From contig DHJV01000060.1 in assembly GCA_002404515.1 (NCBI GenBank), forward strand, positions 1-5,553: DNA of 5,553 nt, written 5' to 3'. The stretch's first letter is position 1, and each line of letters starts with the position of its first letter. The notes under the pieces are model-generated. The model saw only the letters and a program-made list of their open reading frames with translations. It made no database searches and was not told the origin of the DNA. This DNA comes from Lachnospiraceae bacterium UBA4711. Lineage in GTDB: Bacteria > Bacillota > Clostridia > Lachnospirales > Lachnospiraceae. Below, piece after piece: positions 1-5,553 of this stretch. The translations under genes were made by a program, and so were the position numbers.

Positions 1-11
1 TCAACCTCGAT

Positions 12-17
12 ATTATA
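12..17 (-). promoter_or_regulatory. Possible -10 element of a CRISPR leader promoter
   Basis: A consensus TATAAT on the minus strand points toward the left edge, where an array is expected. Initiation about 7 nt downstream would fall near position 5. No good -35 is visible at 16-18 bp; the nearest candidates, such as TTTATT at 34-39, match TTGACA only partly. In AT-rich DNA a TATAAT arises easily by chance, so this is a candidate only. Confidence 0.35.
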
Positions 18-44
18 CATATTTAGTATATCAAATAAATCTAA

Positions 45-70
45 TAAATACAGAGTTATTTCTGTATTTA
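45..70. repeat. Perfect 10-bp stem-loop in the leader region, possible weak terminator
   Basis: TAAATACAGA (45-54) and TCTGTATTTA (61-70) are exact reverse complements around a 6-nt loop. Read in the operon direction, the stem is followed by TTAGATTTATTTG, which is T-rich but not an uninterrupted T-run, and the stem is mostly A-T. It could end the cas transcript inefficiently or be a structured or protein-binding leader element. The symmetry is certain; the role is not. Confidence 0.5.
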
Positions 71-86
71 CTAAGTAATTGCGTAT

Positions 87-130
87 TTTGTCGATGTGCA
101 ATACTTTTTTCAATATTTCAGGTCGACAAA
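87..130. repeat. 8-bp inverted repeat TTTGTCGA/TCGACAAA directly after cas2
   Basis: TTTGTCGA (87-94) and TCGACAAA (123-130) are perfect inverted copies separated by 28 bp, and the outer arm touches the cas2 stop codon (131-133). On the minus strand the element begins TTTGTCGACC and ends ATCGACAAA, with a run of six A between the arms. I have an unverified recollection of similar TCGAC-bounded elements after cas2 in other type I-B or III loci. A binding site or hairpin linked to the CRISPR leader is plausible but inferred. Confidence 0.6.
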
Positions 131-409
131 TCAAATAAAACGGGATGTTTTATCATCATTAAGACCAATAAATTCCTTTTTCAGCCATCGCTCATCACGG
201 GAGGAAAAGAGAATAACGGAGTCCACATCTTTGCGGATAAACTGCTTCAATTCATTCTTCAGAGCTGTTATTTTAGGCGTACTGATATTGCCCTCAAACA
301 CCGAATGCTGGATATGCGTCAGATATTTTTTGCATATCTTAAATACTTTCGGAAGAATCTTTTTACCTTCCTCATCCGTGACAATATCATAAACAAGAAT
401 AACATACAT
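131..409 (-). CDS. cas2: Cas2, structural subunit of the Cas1-Cas2 integrase
   Basis: Cas2 is a small ferredoxin-fold protein whose dimer holds two Cas1 dimers and sets the spacer-length ruler. From the chosen start it has 92 residues, normal for the family. It opens with the hallmark first strand MYVILVYDI containing the conserved Asp8, and continues through KVFKICKKYLTHIQHSVFEG (a typical second helix and strand). The frame is open further upstream to an ATG at 436, which would add nine residues (MVVGKERLL) and overlap cas1. The ATG at 409 is better: AAAGGAG lies 9 nt upstream, and the protein then begins exactly at the Cas2 core strand. It is the last cas gene, as expected, and its TGA stop abuts an inverted repeat in the downstream leader-like region. 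Confidence 0.96.
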   Translation of the reverse strand: MYVILVYDIVTDEEGKKILPKVFKICKKYLTHIQHSVFEGNISTPKITALKNELKQFIRKDVDSVILFSSRDERWLKKEFIGLNDDKTSRFI

Positions 410-418
410 GAGCAATCG

Positions 419-425
419 CTCCTTT
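419..425 (-). promoter_or_regulatory. Ribosome binding site of cas2, decides its start
   Basis: AAAGGAG on the minus strand sits 9 nt before the ATG at 409, inside the 17-nt cas1-cas2 gap. It supports the 92-residue Cas2 over the longer form starting at 436, for which this sequence would be coding. The bases between it and the ATG include GAGC-GATT-GCTC, a possible 4-bp stem that overlaps the end of the site; whether that matters is unknown. Confidence 0.85.
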
Positions 426-426
426 C

Positions 427-1419
427 CTACCACCATATTTCAAATCCAGTGTACTCTTTCTCTCCGGTCAAATGTTTGATCAGCTTGAAAACTTCAAGCC
501 GCATTAAATATTGATAAGATACATACTTGTTCAGATCACGATGCTTGATGGTTGTCTGCAGACGAGTATCTAACTCTTCTACAATCGTTTGAACAGCCGA
601 TTTTTTGAGTTGTAAACCATTAAGCTCATTTACAAAGCTTTGCTCAGTTATTTGGTTTCGATTTAACAATGAAAAGATTAATCGATCGCCAATTAAGGGT
701 TTGAAGATTTCTGAAATATCCAATGCAAGGGAAAATCGTTTCGCGCCCGGTTCATGTAAATAGCTAATCGTTGGATTCATTTGTGTTTTATAGATTTCCG
801 TTAAAACCTTTGTATATATCAGTGAATTGACAAATGAAATCAAGCTGTTGATCATATTATCTGGTGGGTGCATCACTCGTTTGCTGAAATCAATATTCTG
901 GTCAATGATGGTATTCCAAGCCTGATAATATGTTTTCCGGATATTTCCTTCAATTCCCATCAGTTCGGTAATGGATCCCGTTTTTGGTATGTATTTTCTG
1001 TATTCGACGATTTGATCCATGTAAGGTTGCACATTTTTGCCGCGTCCATTGTAATATCTGAGATTACGAAATATATTGTAGGAAGCGGAATTGATAAACG
1101 CTTGTGCAAGGAATAGTCGTTTTTCAGGATTTAAGTAATGCTCCACCTGCTGTGTTAATAATTTTCCTGCGAGTTTCTGCTCTTTTGGATAGAAACTGCC
1201 AATATAGTACTGATAATAGTTAAAAAAATGAACGGAAATTCCCATTTTAGACAGCAAATTTAACAAGCTGACATTCAGATTCATTTCCGAAAAAATGTAA
1301 ATATCTGAAATATTCTCAATTGGAAGATCACGTTTGTTTCCATCTTCTGATATAAAACGTAACGTATTATCTTTTCTGGCAAGGCTTCCATTCGTAAAAA
1401 TATAATAGGTTTCTTCCAT
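427..1419 (-). CDS. cas1: Cas1 integrase, spacer acquisition
   Basis: Cas1 is the metal-dependent integrase that, as two dimers bridged by a Cas2 dimer, inserts new spacers at the leader end of the CRISPR array. The 330-residue protein has the two-domain layout: a beta-rich N-terminal part (about 1-75, starting EETYYIFTNGSLARKDNTL) and a helical catalytic part. Metal ligands are visible as Glu157 in LMGIEGNIR, His222 in SYLHEPGAKRFS, and Asp234/Glu237 in LALDISEIFKP. Length is typical of the I-B family. The start at 1419 follows AAAGGGG (1426-1432) with 6 nt spacing and lies 15 nt after the cas4 stop. The gene ends in a Trp-Trp-stop (EIWW) 17 nt before the cas2 start. I see no truncation or substituted catalytic residue. 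It works with the flanking Cas4 and Cas2. Confidence 0.98.
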   Translation of the reverse strand: MEETYYIFTNGSLARKDNTLRFISEDGNKRDLPIENISDIYIFSEMNLNVSLLNLLSKMGISVHFFNYYQYYIGSFYPKEQKLAGKLLTQQVEHYLNPEKRLFLAQAFINSASYNIFRNLRYYNGRGKNVQPYMDQIVEYRKYIPKTGSITELMGIEGNIRKTYYQAWNTIIDQNIDFSKRVMHPPDNMINSLISFVNSLIYTKVLTEIYKTQMNPTISYLHEPGAKRFSLALDISEIFKPLIGDRLIFSLLNRNQITEQSFVNELNGLQLKKSAVQTIVEELDTRLQTTIKHRDLNKYVSYQYLMRLEVFKLIKHLTGEKEYTGFEIWW

Positions 1420-1434
1420 GTATATCCCCTTTCG

Positions 1435-1932
1435 TTAAATATAGCAAAGGTCATGATAAGCACATTTTTTGCATATCGTAGTTTCTTCTTTCGATGGTGT
1501 TTGTTCGGAAGCTGCATAATCTAATATATCAGTTAAGACATTTTCTATAATAGGAAAATCCTCATCATTCAGTTCTACGGTGATACTTTGTTTTAAAAGT
1601 GGATAATCAATTTTGGCGCTGATATTGATCACTCCACGTTGATGCAGATAATATAAATAATATTTTACCTGCATGATACTTGCTTCTTCGATGCTTTTGC
1701 TCTTCTTAATCTCGTGTAATACATGATTACCGCGCAGGAAATCAATGTTGATTACGCCGTTGATCATGATGTGTTTGTTGTCTCGATCGTAAGAAGATGT
1801 ATCAAGTAGTTTTCCGAGTTCAACATTTTCATTTCCAGCTTCCATTCTTATTTCATGGAGATAATACCATAATTTCTTTTTACATACATAATAGTAGTAA
1901 ATCATGATTCCACTTATTTCTTCCTTATTCAT
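1435..1932 (-). CDS. cas4: Cas4 RecB-family iron-sulfur nuclease for spacer acquisition
   Basis: Cas4 trims prespacer 3' ends and helps Cas1-Cas2 select PAM-flanked, correctly oriented spacers. This 165-residue protein has the expected layout: Cys17 in an N-terminal YYYYVCKKKLW segment, a RecB-like core with Asp64 (NIDF), Glu74-x-Lys76 (HEIKKSKS) and Gln88...Tyr92 (QVKYY, the QxxxY motif), and a C-terminal cluster Cys154, Cys157, Cys163 (CKKCAYHDLC). Cys17 and the three late cysteines should bind a 4Fe-4S cluster. All four are present, so an active nuclease is predicted. The start at 1932 has AAAGGAG (1938-1944) with 5 nt spacing. It lies between cas3 and cas1 with 15 nt on each side, the normal place in I-B adaptation modules. 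Length is typical for a stand-alone Cas4, with no fusion to Cas1. Confidence 0.96.
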   Translation of the reverse strand: MNKEEISGIMIYYYYVCKKKLWYYLHEIRMEAGNENVELGKLLDTSSYDRDNKHIMINGVINIDFLRGNHVLHEIKKSKSIEEASIMQVKYYLYYLHQRGVINISAKIDYPLLKQSITVELNDEDFPIIENVLTDILDYAASEQTPSKEETTICKKCAYHDLCYI

Positions 1933-1947
1933 AGAGACTCCTTTCTG

Positions 1948-4269
1948 TCAGACAAAATGGCTACAAGCGTATGCATCCTTTTCAGGAAGTTTTACATCTA
2001 CAAATCCCATTGAATATGAATAATCACAGTAAAGAATTGGAATGGCTGTATATCGATTGATATAAAATTTCCTTTCGATATATTCTTCTTTTTTCGAAAA
2101 ATAACTAGGAACCGAAACAATATAGTTCTGGATAGAGGTTATCGCATTGATTCTTTCTTCTAAACTGCTATTGCTTGATTTAATAATATGCTCTATCTGT
2201 TCGAATTCATATTTATGGGATTCATAAATAGAATATGGAATAATATCAATATTTCGAATATCTCTTATTGTGTCTTTATCTTTTTCGTTTAGCAGTAACG
2301 TGTTTAGATATTTATACATTCTACAATATTTTGCATCATATCTGGAATCAATTAAATTTTCATAGGATAAGTAATGTTCGATTAAATCGTTCTTTTCTTG
2401 TTCACTCAATATACCAGATACTGTTTCAATTGCTTTTTTTGAATGATAATAGATAACAGGATCTATTGACTGATCATTCATTGCGGATTGAAATCTCACT
2501 AACAGGTTTTTTTCTTCTGGATCCATATAATCAGAATCCTGTAATTGCGTATATACAAAGCAATTTGTTTCATCAATGGACTTTAACCCTTTTCTGTTCA
2601 CTCGCCCAAACCTCTGGAATAAAGAAAACAGATCCAATAATTCTGTGAATAGATAATCAAAATCAATGTCTAGGCTTGCTTCGACAACAGATGTTGCAAT
2701 CCATATTTCGTGCTCGTTTGTGGCTGTTTTTCCTGTTTGTAGAATTTCAACCTCTTTTTTTGAACGATCCTGATGAGTAAATCGGCTATGAAGCAAATGA
2801 ATATTGGCTATTCCAGCAGAACTTAGCTTGGTGTATAACCTTTGTGCGGTTTTAATACGATTACAGATAACAAGAATTTTGCAGCTCTTCGTTGCTCTCT
2901 TTTCATTCCAAAATCTTAAAATATCATCAGTATTTAAGGTAGAGTCTATAACTTTCACATTATGTCTGGGTTTTACTGTATCAATAAAGCTATTACATAC
3001 TACGTCTTCTCCCATAACTTCCTCCAGTTTCTTTCTTGCATATGGAGGCAGTGTTGCGGTCAGAACTGCTACTTTTCCACCGAATTCTATGATCTTTTTG
3101 ACGCCCAAAACTAAATATGCAAGCAGATCTGGTGAGTACATCTGAATTTCATCAATGATGATTTTGGAATATGAATATGTACTCAGCTTTAACTCATATC
3201 CATAATATTTCAAGACAAAATCAAATATCTGATCCAACGTTGAAATGGTAATTGGAAGCGATAATTGCTTACTTGCTGCCACATAAGTAAGCACATTATC
3301 AATATCTGTGTTCTCATCTTTATTTGTAAGATAATAGGTTCGTGTATCAGAATGCAGTAAGGCAAGTCGGGAATCGAGATTATCATTGTGCAATATAGTT
3401 TTTCCGATTCTTTCATACATGGCATTGATTGCTGTTTTTAATGGAAGAACAAAGATACATTTATTGTTTCCAGCCCACAATAATCCTGCCTCTGTTTTTC
3501 CACTTCCGGTAGGTGCAGTTACAATGACATTTCTATCGGAATTTTCCTGCATAAATATCTGTAATTCATTCCACGATGCAGATTGCCCCCAAGTGTGTAA
3601 TAAATCGTTCAGCGAACCTGTAAGAAAATCATTCTTATATTCACATGGAAGATGCGCGCTTGCGCTGTAGTCGCACTTGTGAAGCAATCCTTTCATAAGT
3701 GTCATTTTATTATATAAATTTACTTTATCGATCGGTATGGATTGCATTGTATTATCTTCCTGCAATTGAATAAATTTATTTATAATAGTAAGTGCTTTTC
3801 GGTTTATGCTATTAGGTAAAACATCTTTATATTTCTCATGAAATGCATCTATTAATTGATTCGAATGCGATAATATGTAGGCAAAGGATGAATTATCATA
3901 ATGGTTATCGTGATGGTATAAAACAGCATATAAAACGGAAATAAAATCTTCCGAATTACCGAAATCGTGTTCGTCGATAAATAATGCTGATAAAAGATTA
4001 TGCTGTACCTCTGAATCAGGATCAAAGAGGATGCTTTTATTATGTAGGCGCGTCTGCATATGTTCATTCACCTTACCATAATCATGCTTTTCACAGGCAT
4101 AATGCAGAAGATTGTATAAATCGTCAGAGATGTAACCAAGCTGAACAAGCAGGTCTGCCTCTTTCAGAACACACGCAGTGTGTTCTGATATGGTTTCTGC
4201 TACTCCATTTGTATCTGGAGATTTAGCCCAATAAGTATTCAGTAAATTTTGAAAATCGTTGTTGTCCAT
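1948..4269 (-). CDS. cas3: Cas3 HD nuclease-helicase fusion, type I interference effector
   Basis: Cas3 is recruited by target-bound Cascade, nicks the displaced strand and degrades DNA while translocating 3' to 5'. Numbered from the ATG at 4269 (773 residues), the N-terminal HD domain shows His30, His62-Asp63 followed by Lys66, His90, His119-His120-Asp121 and Asp200, all plausible metal ligands. The superfamily 2 helicase follows: Walker A APTGSGKTE at 252-260, motif II DEIQ at 373-376, motif III TATLP at 404-408, ATSVVEASLDID at 525-536 and motif VI QRFGRVNRKG at 552-561, then a C-terminal region ending near CSHFV. Both enzymatic halves are intact, so this is a complete Cas3 and not split Cas3'/Cas3''. 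I prefer this ATG to a TTG at 4302 and an ATG at 4287 in the same frame, because GGAGGT precedes it at ideal distance. It follows cas5 by 60 nt and precedes cas4 by 15 nt. Confidence 0.97.
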   Translation of the reverse strand: MDNNDFQNLLNTYWAKSPDTNGVAETISEHTACVLKEADLLVQLGYISDDLYNLLHYACEKHDYGKVNEHMQTRLHNKSILFDPDSEVQHNLLSALFIDEHDFGNSEDFISVLYAVLYHHDNHYDNSSFAYILSHSNQLIDAFHEKYKDVLPNSINRKALTIINKFIQLQEDNTMQSIPIDKVNLYNKMTLMKGLLHKCDYSASAHLPCEYKNDFLTGSLNDLLHTWGQSASWNELQIFMQENSDRNVIVTAPTGSGKTEAGLLWAGNNKCIFVLPLKTAINAMYERIGKTILHNDNLDSRLALLHSDTRTYYLTNKDENTDIDNVLTYVAASKQLSLPITISTLDQIFDFVLKYYGYELKLSTYSYSKIIIDEIQMYSPDLLAYLVLGVKKIIEFGGKVAVLTATLPPYARKKLEEVMGEDVVCNSFIDTVKPRHNVKVIDSTLNTDDILRFWNEKRATKSCKILVICNRIKTAQRLYTKLSSAGIANIHLLHSRFTHQDRSKKEVEILQTGKTATNEHEIWIATSVVEASLDIDFDYLFTELLDLFSLFQRFGRVNRKGLKSIDETNCFVYTQLQDSDYMDPEEKNLLVRFQSAMNDQSIDPVIYYHSKKAIETVSGILSEQEKNDLIEHYLSYENLIDSRYDAKYCRMYKYLNTLLLNEKDKDTIRDIRNIDIIPYSIYESHKYEFEQIEHIIKSSNSSLEERINAITSIQNYIVSVPSYFSKKEEYIERKFYINRYTAIPILYCDYSYSMGFVDVKLPEKDAYACSHFV
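4164..4188. repeat. Perfect 11-bp inverted repeat inside the 5' part of cas3
   Basis: The arms TCAGAACACAC (4164-4174) and GTGTGTTCTGA (4178-4188) are exact reverse complements around a GCA triplet (TGC on the mRNA strand). The element lies in codons 28-36 of cas3 and overlaps the codon of His30, a predicted HD-domain ligand. In the cas3 mRNA it would form a tight hairpin starting about 80 nt after the start codon, more GC-rich than the surrounding sequence. There is no U-tract after it, so it is not a classic terminator. Its presence is a direct observation; its function is not known. Confidence 0.75.
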
Positions 4270-4278
4270 AAATGCATT

Positions 4279-4284
4279 ACCTCC
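4279..4284 (-). promoter_or_regulatory. Ribosome binding site of cas3, decides its start
   Basis: GGAGGT on the minus strand is followed by nine bases (AATGCATTT) and the ATG at 4269. The longer open frame would begin with TTG at 4302, which has no comparable site in front of it, and would turn this Shine-Dalgarno into Gly-Gly codons. The shorter cas3 start is therefore preferred. Confidence 0.8.
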
Positions 4285-4299
4285 CATCAGATTTTGATT

Positions 4300-4313
4300 C
4301 AAATTCCAATTTG
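4300..4313. repeat. Short inverted repeat in the cas5-cas3 gap
   Basis: CAAATT-CC-AATTTG is a 6-bp inverted repeat with a 2-bp centre in the 60-nt gap between cas5 and the preferred cas3 start. Beside it, ATTACTA occurs twice in tandem (4319-4332) and contains the cas5 stop. This is the only gap in the operon longer than a ribosome binding site. The elements are short and AT-rich, so function (operator, mRNA processing) is only a possibility and chance is likely. Confidence 0.35.
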
Positions 4314-4329
4314 GTTAAATTACTAATTA

Positions 4330-5415
4330 CTATACAAGTGCTACAATATTTGAATTATCATCGGCATATATTCCGCTGACTGCATCAAATATGTTGAATT
4401 TTGAGACATAGCATACTAATTTCTTATTAAAGATACGTTTATTGTCTGCAAGTACATAATCTTTATTGAGTAAAAAATTAGTTCCACAGCCGGGTATTCC
4501 GTTTTGTCCATTTAAATTGATACTATCTGAATCAATAGCTTCTGAAAGGGCATTTGAAGGAATATACATATGCATGTTGCATGTGTAGTTATCATCAATT
4601 TCTTTTAATTCTGTATAATTGCACTCTTCTACATTTACGAAATCTTCGCTTCTACCAATTGATGTAAGATCATCAATGTGATCATAGATACAGGCAAGAG
4701 TATCATCATCTGCGTGAATATGTAAAATCAATGTGATTCCATAAAGTGTCTCGTATGTTTTCGGTGCAGTAGTCAGAGTACGAAAAAGAGATACAGGATA
4801 TTTGTAATGTTCTCTCTCATACGTTTCTACATTCTTTTTTACATTCTTCTCTATGGTTTTCCACTTGGCTTCCTGCTTTGATAGCGCTTGAATTTTTGCC
4901 TGCTCAGTGGAAGGATTCAGATCCTTTTTCAAATCGCTTAAATACTGCCGGTGCTTTTTTACATGCTCAAGAAAAGGCTTTAATTTATCCTTTTTGTAAG
5001 CGCCTATCTTATCTGCCAGATCTTTGAGTGCACGGTATTCGTCTAAATATTCGGGATGATATACGTCGATATATTCTCCCTTGCGAAAATCGTTCCCTTG
5101 CGATTTCTTTGCAGCAGCGACCGTCACATATCCATTTGATACAGTTTGATTATTGCACATCTTGATAAGGATACCTCTGTCGTTTTGCAGAGAATTTAAT
5201 ATGCAATGATCAAGATAGACTTCTTTCTGCATGCTCTGATAATCTCCTTGGATACTTATATCCATAGGATGATAAGAGGTAAATCCACAAGCCTTATGAA
5301 TCGCTCCAATAACGGTTGAATAAGGAGGCAATGGATATGTCATACGGTTATCAATCGTCTCTTCTCTTCGGTAATTCGCAGAAGTCTGTGTGAGCCTGAT
5401 GCGTAGTGCTTTCAT
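4330..5415 (-). CDS. cas5: Type I-B Cas5, Cascade subunit with a long charged insertion
   Basis: Cas5 is a RAMP-fold protein that caps the 5' handle of the crRNA in the Cascade complex. The N-terminal beta strand (residues 3-9, ALRIRLT) is followed at 29-44 by the Cas5 signature LPPYSTVIGAIHKACG (PP.ST..G.I). A second conserved stretch, SIGRSEDFVNV, lies at about 252-262. At 361 residues it is well above the roughly 220-260 usual for Cas5. The extra length appears to be a Lys/Glu-rich, probably helical or coiled-coil segment at about 122-204, between the N-terminal RAMP part and the LFRTLTTAP region. The start at 5415 has a strong GGGGGAG site (5421-5427) with 5 nt spacing. The gene sits 15 nt after cas7 and 60 nt before cas3, in the usual I-B order. 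Assignment to Cas5 is firm; the Cas5t/Cas5b sub-family label is inference from the neighbours. Confidence 0.93.
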   Translation of the reverse strand: MKALRIRLTQTSANYRREETIDNRMTYPLPPYSTVIGAIHKACGFTSYHPMDISIQGDYQSMQKEVYLDHCILNSLQNDRGILIKMCNNQTVSNGYVTVAAAKKSQGNDFRKGEYIDVYHPEYLDEYRALKDLADKIGAYKKDKLKPFLEHVKKHRQYLSDLKKDLNPSTEQAKIQALSKQEAKWKTIEKNVKKNVETYEREHYKYPVSLFRTLTTAPKTYETLYGITLILHIHADDDTLACIYDHIDDLTSIGRSEDFVNVEECNYTELKEIDDNYTCNMHMYIPSNALSEAIDSDSINLNGQNGIPGCGTNFLLNKDYVLADNKRIFNKKLVCYVSKFNIFDAVSGIYADDNSNIVALV

Positions 5416-5430
5416 AAAAACTCCCCCTTA

Positions 5431-5553
5431 CTATGCGTAATAAGAGTTAACCTGATCTTTAAGCTGCTTAAAGAAATCTTCAGTCTGCATAGCGTTTAAT
5501 TCTCTGACAATGTCATTCTCATTTGCAAAGATACCGCATTTCAAAACGCCGGC
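5431..5553 (-). CDS. cas7: Cas7 family Cascade backbone subunit, C-terminal end only (partial)
   Basis: Only the last 40 codons and the TAG stop are present; the 5' part lies beyond the right edge. Read from the edge in frame 1 of the minus strand, the tail starts AGVLKCGIFANEND and ends KQLKDQVNSYYA. It is a mixed hydrophobic and charged stretch with no diagnostic motif. The identification rests mainly on position: in type I-B operons the gene directly before cas5 is cas7, which encodes the RNA-binding backbone subunit (Cst2/DevR family) that coats the crRNA spacer in Cascade. The stop is 15 nt before the cas5 start, and that gap contains the cas5 ribosome binding site, so the two are surely co-transcribed. 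An open frame to the edge and tight coupling support a real gene. The exact Cas7 family cannot be proved from 40 residues. Confidence 0.75.
   Translation of the reverse strand, partial: AGVLKCGIFANENDIVRELNAMQTEDFFKQLKDQVNSYYA

Larger units (their letters stand above)
1..130 (-). other. Leader-like non-coding region downstream of cas2
   Basis: No convincing gene lies here. The stretch is strongly AT-rich, starts immediately after the cas2 stop, and holds the TCGAC inverted repeat, the 10-bp stem-loop and the TATAAT described separately. In type I-B loci a CRISPR array and its leader commonly follow cas2, and an AT-rich non-coding block is what a leader looks like. No repeat unit recurs within the window, so the array itself is not seen. 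The final minus-strand bases GTTGA could begin a repeat, but five bases prove nothing. Confidence 0.5.

Noticed and set aside
8..32. AT-rich dyad GATAT...ATATC near the left edge
   Set aside because: The arms are only five A/T-rich bases with alternative registers, which is expected by chance in this composition.
1..130. CRISPR array within the window
   Set aside because: No unit of 25-40 bases recurs here or elsewhere in the window. Only the leader-like region is present; an array, if any, is beyond the left edge.
96..392. Plus-strand open frame of 98 codons opposite cas2
   Set aside because: It lies antisense to a clear cas2 gene, its translation has no recognisable motif, and I see no convincing ribosome binding site. 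It is a shadow frame.
410..436. Longer cas2 starting at ATG 436 and overlapping cas1
   Set aside because: The extra residues MVVGKERLL are outside the Cas2 fold and are encoded by the ribosome binding site for the ATG at 409, which starts exactly at the core first strand.
3852..4067. Minus-strand 71-codon frame inside cas3, and similar short frames on both strands across cas3, cas4 and cas1
   Set aside because: All lie within genes with intact family motifs and have low-complexity, motif-free translations. They are alternative-frame by-products.
4561..4590. Repeated TGCATG units within cas5
   Set aside because: These short CATATGCATG/TTGCATG repeats are explained by the Cys-Asn-Met-His-Met-Tyr codons, and no larger repeated or paired structure surrounds them.

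Overview
The window holds the downstream part of a type I-B CRISPR-Cas operon. All genes lie on the minus strand, so the operon is transcribed from high to low coordinates. The order is cas7 (3' end only, cut by the right edge), cas5, cas3, cas4, cas1, cas2, then about 130 bases of non-coding leader-like DNA running off the left edge. The AT-rich composition, very strong AAAGGAG-type Shine-Dalgarno sites and gene order suggest a low-GC Bacillota (Clostridia or Erysipelotrichia-like). That taxonomic guess is inference; nothing here fixes a genus.

Interference genes occupy roughly 1948-5553. They are the C-terminus of the Cas7 backbone subunit, an unusually long Cas5 (361 residues, with a charged helical insertion) and a full-length Cas3 that joins an HD nuclease to a superfamily 2 helicase. 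The genes normally found further upstream in this subtype (cas6, cas8b and most of cas7) are outside the window. Adaptation genes occupy 131-1932: Cas4 with four cysteines for an iron-sulfur cluster, Cas1 with its metal-binding triad, and Cas2. Motif residues are intact in every complete gene, and I see no frameshift or premature stop, so the module looks functional as far as it is visible.

The genes are tightly packed. Gaps are 15 nt (cas7-cas5), 60 nt (cas5-cas3), 15 nt (cas3-cas4), 15 nt (cas4-cas1) and 17 nt (cas1-cas2), and each gap is little more than a ribosome binding site, which implies one polycistronic mRNA. I correct two starts from Shine-Dalgarno placement: cas3 at 4269 and cas2 at 409.

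The non-coding tail (1-130) is the place where the leader of a CRISPR array is expected. It carries an 8-bp inverted repeat touching the cas2 stop, a perfect 10-bp stem-loop and a consensus TATAAT pointing off the left edge. No repeat-spacer array is inside the window. The main unexplained structure in coding DNA is a perfect 11-bp inverted repeat near the start of cas3, over the codon of a predicted HD-domain metal ligand. I see a well-preserved known system with some unexplained details, not a new kind of system.
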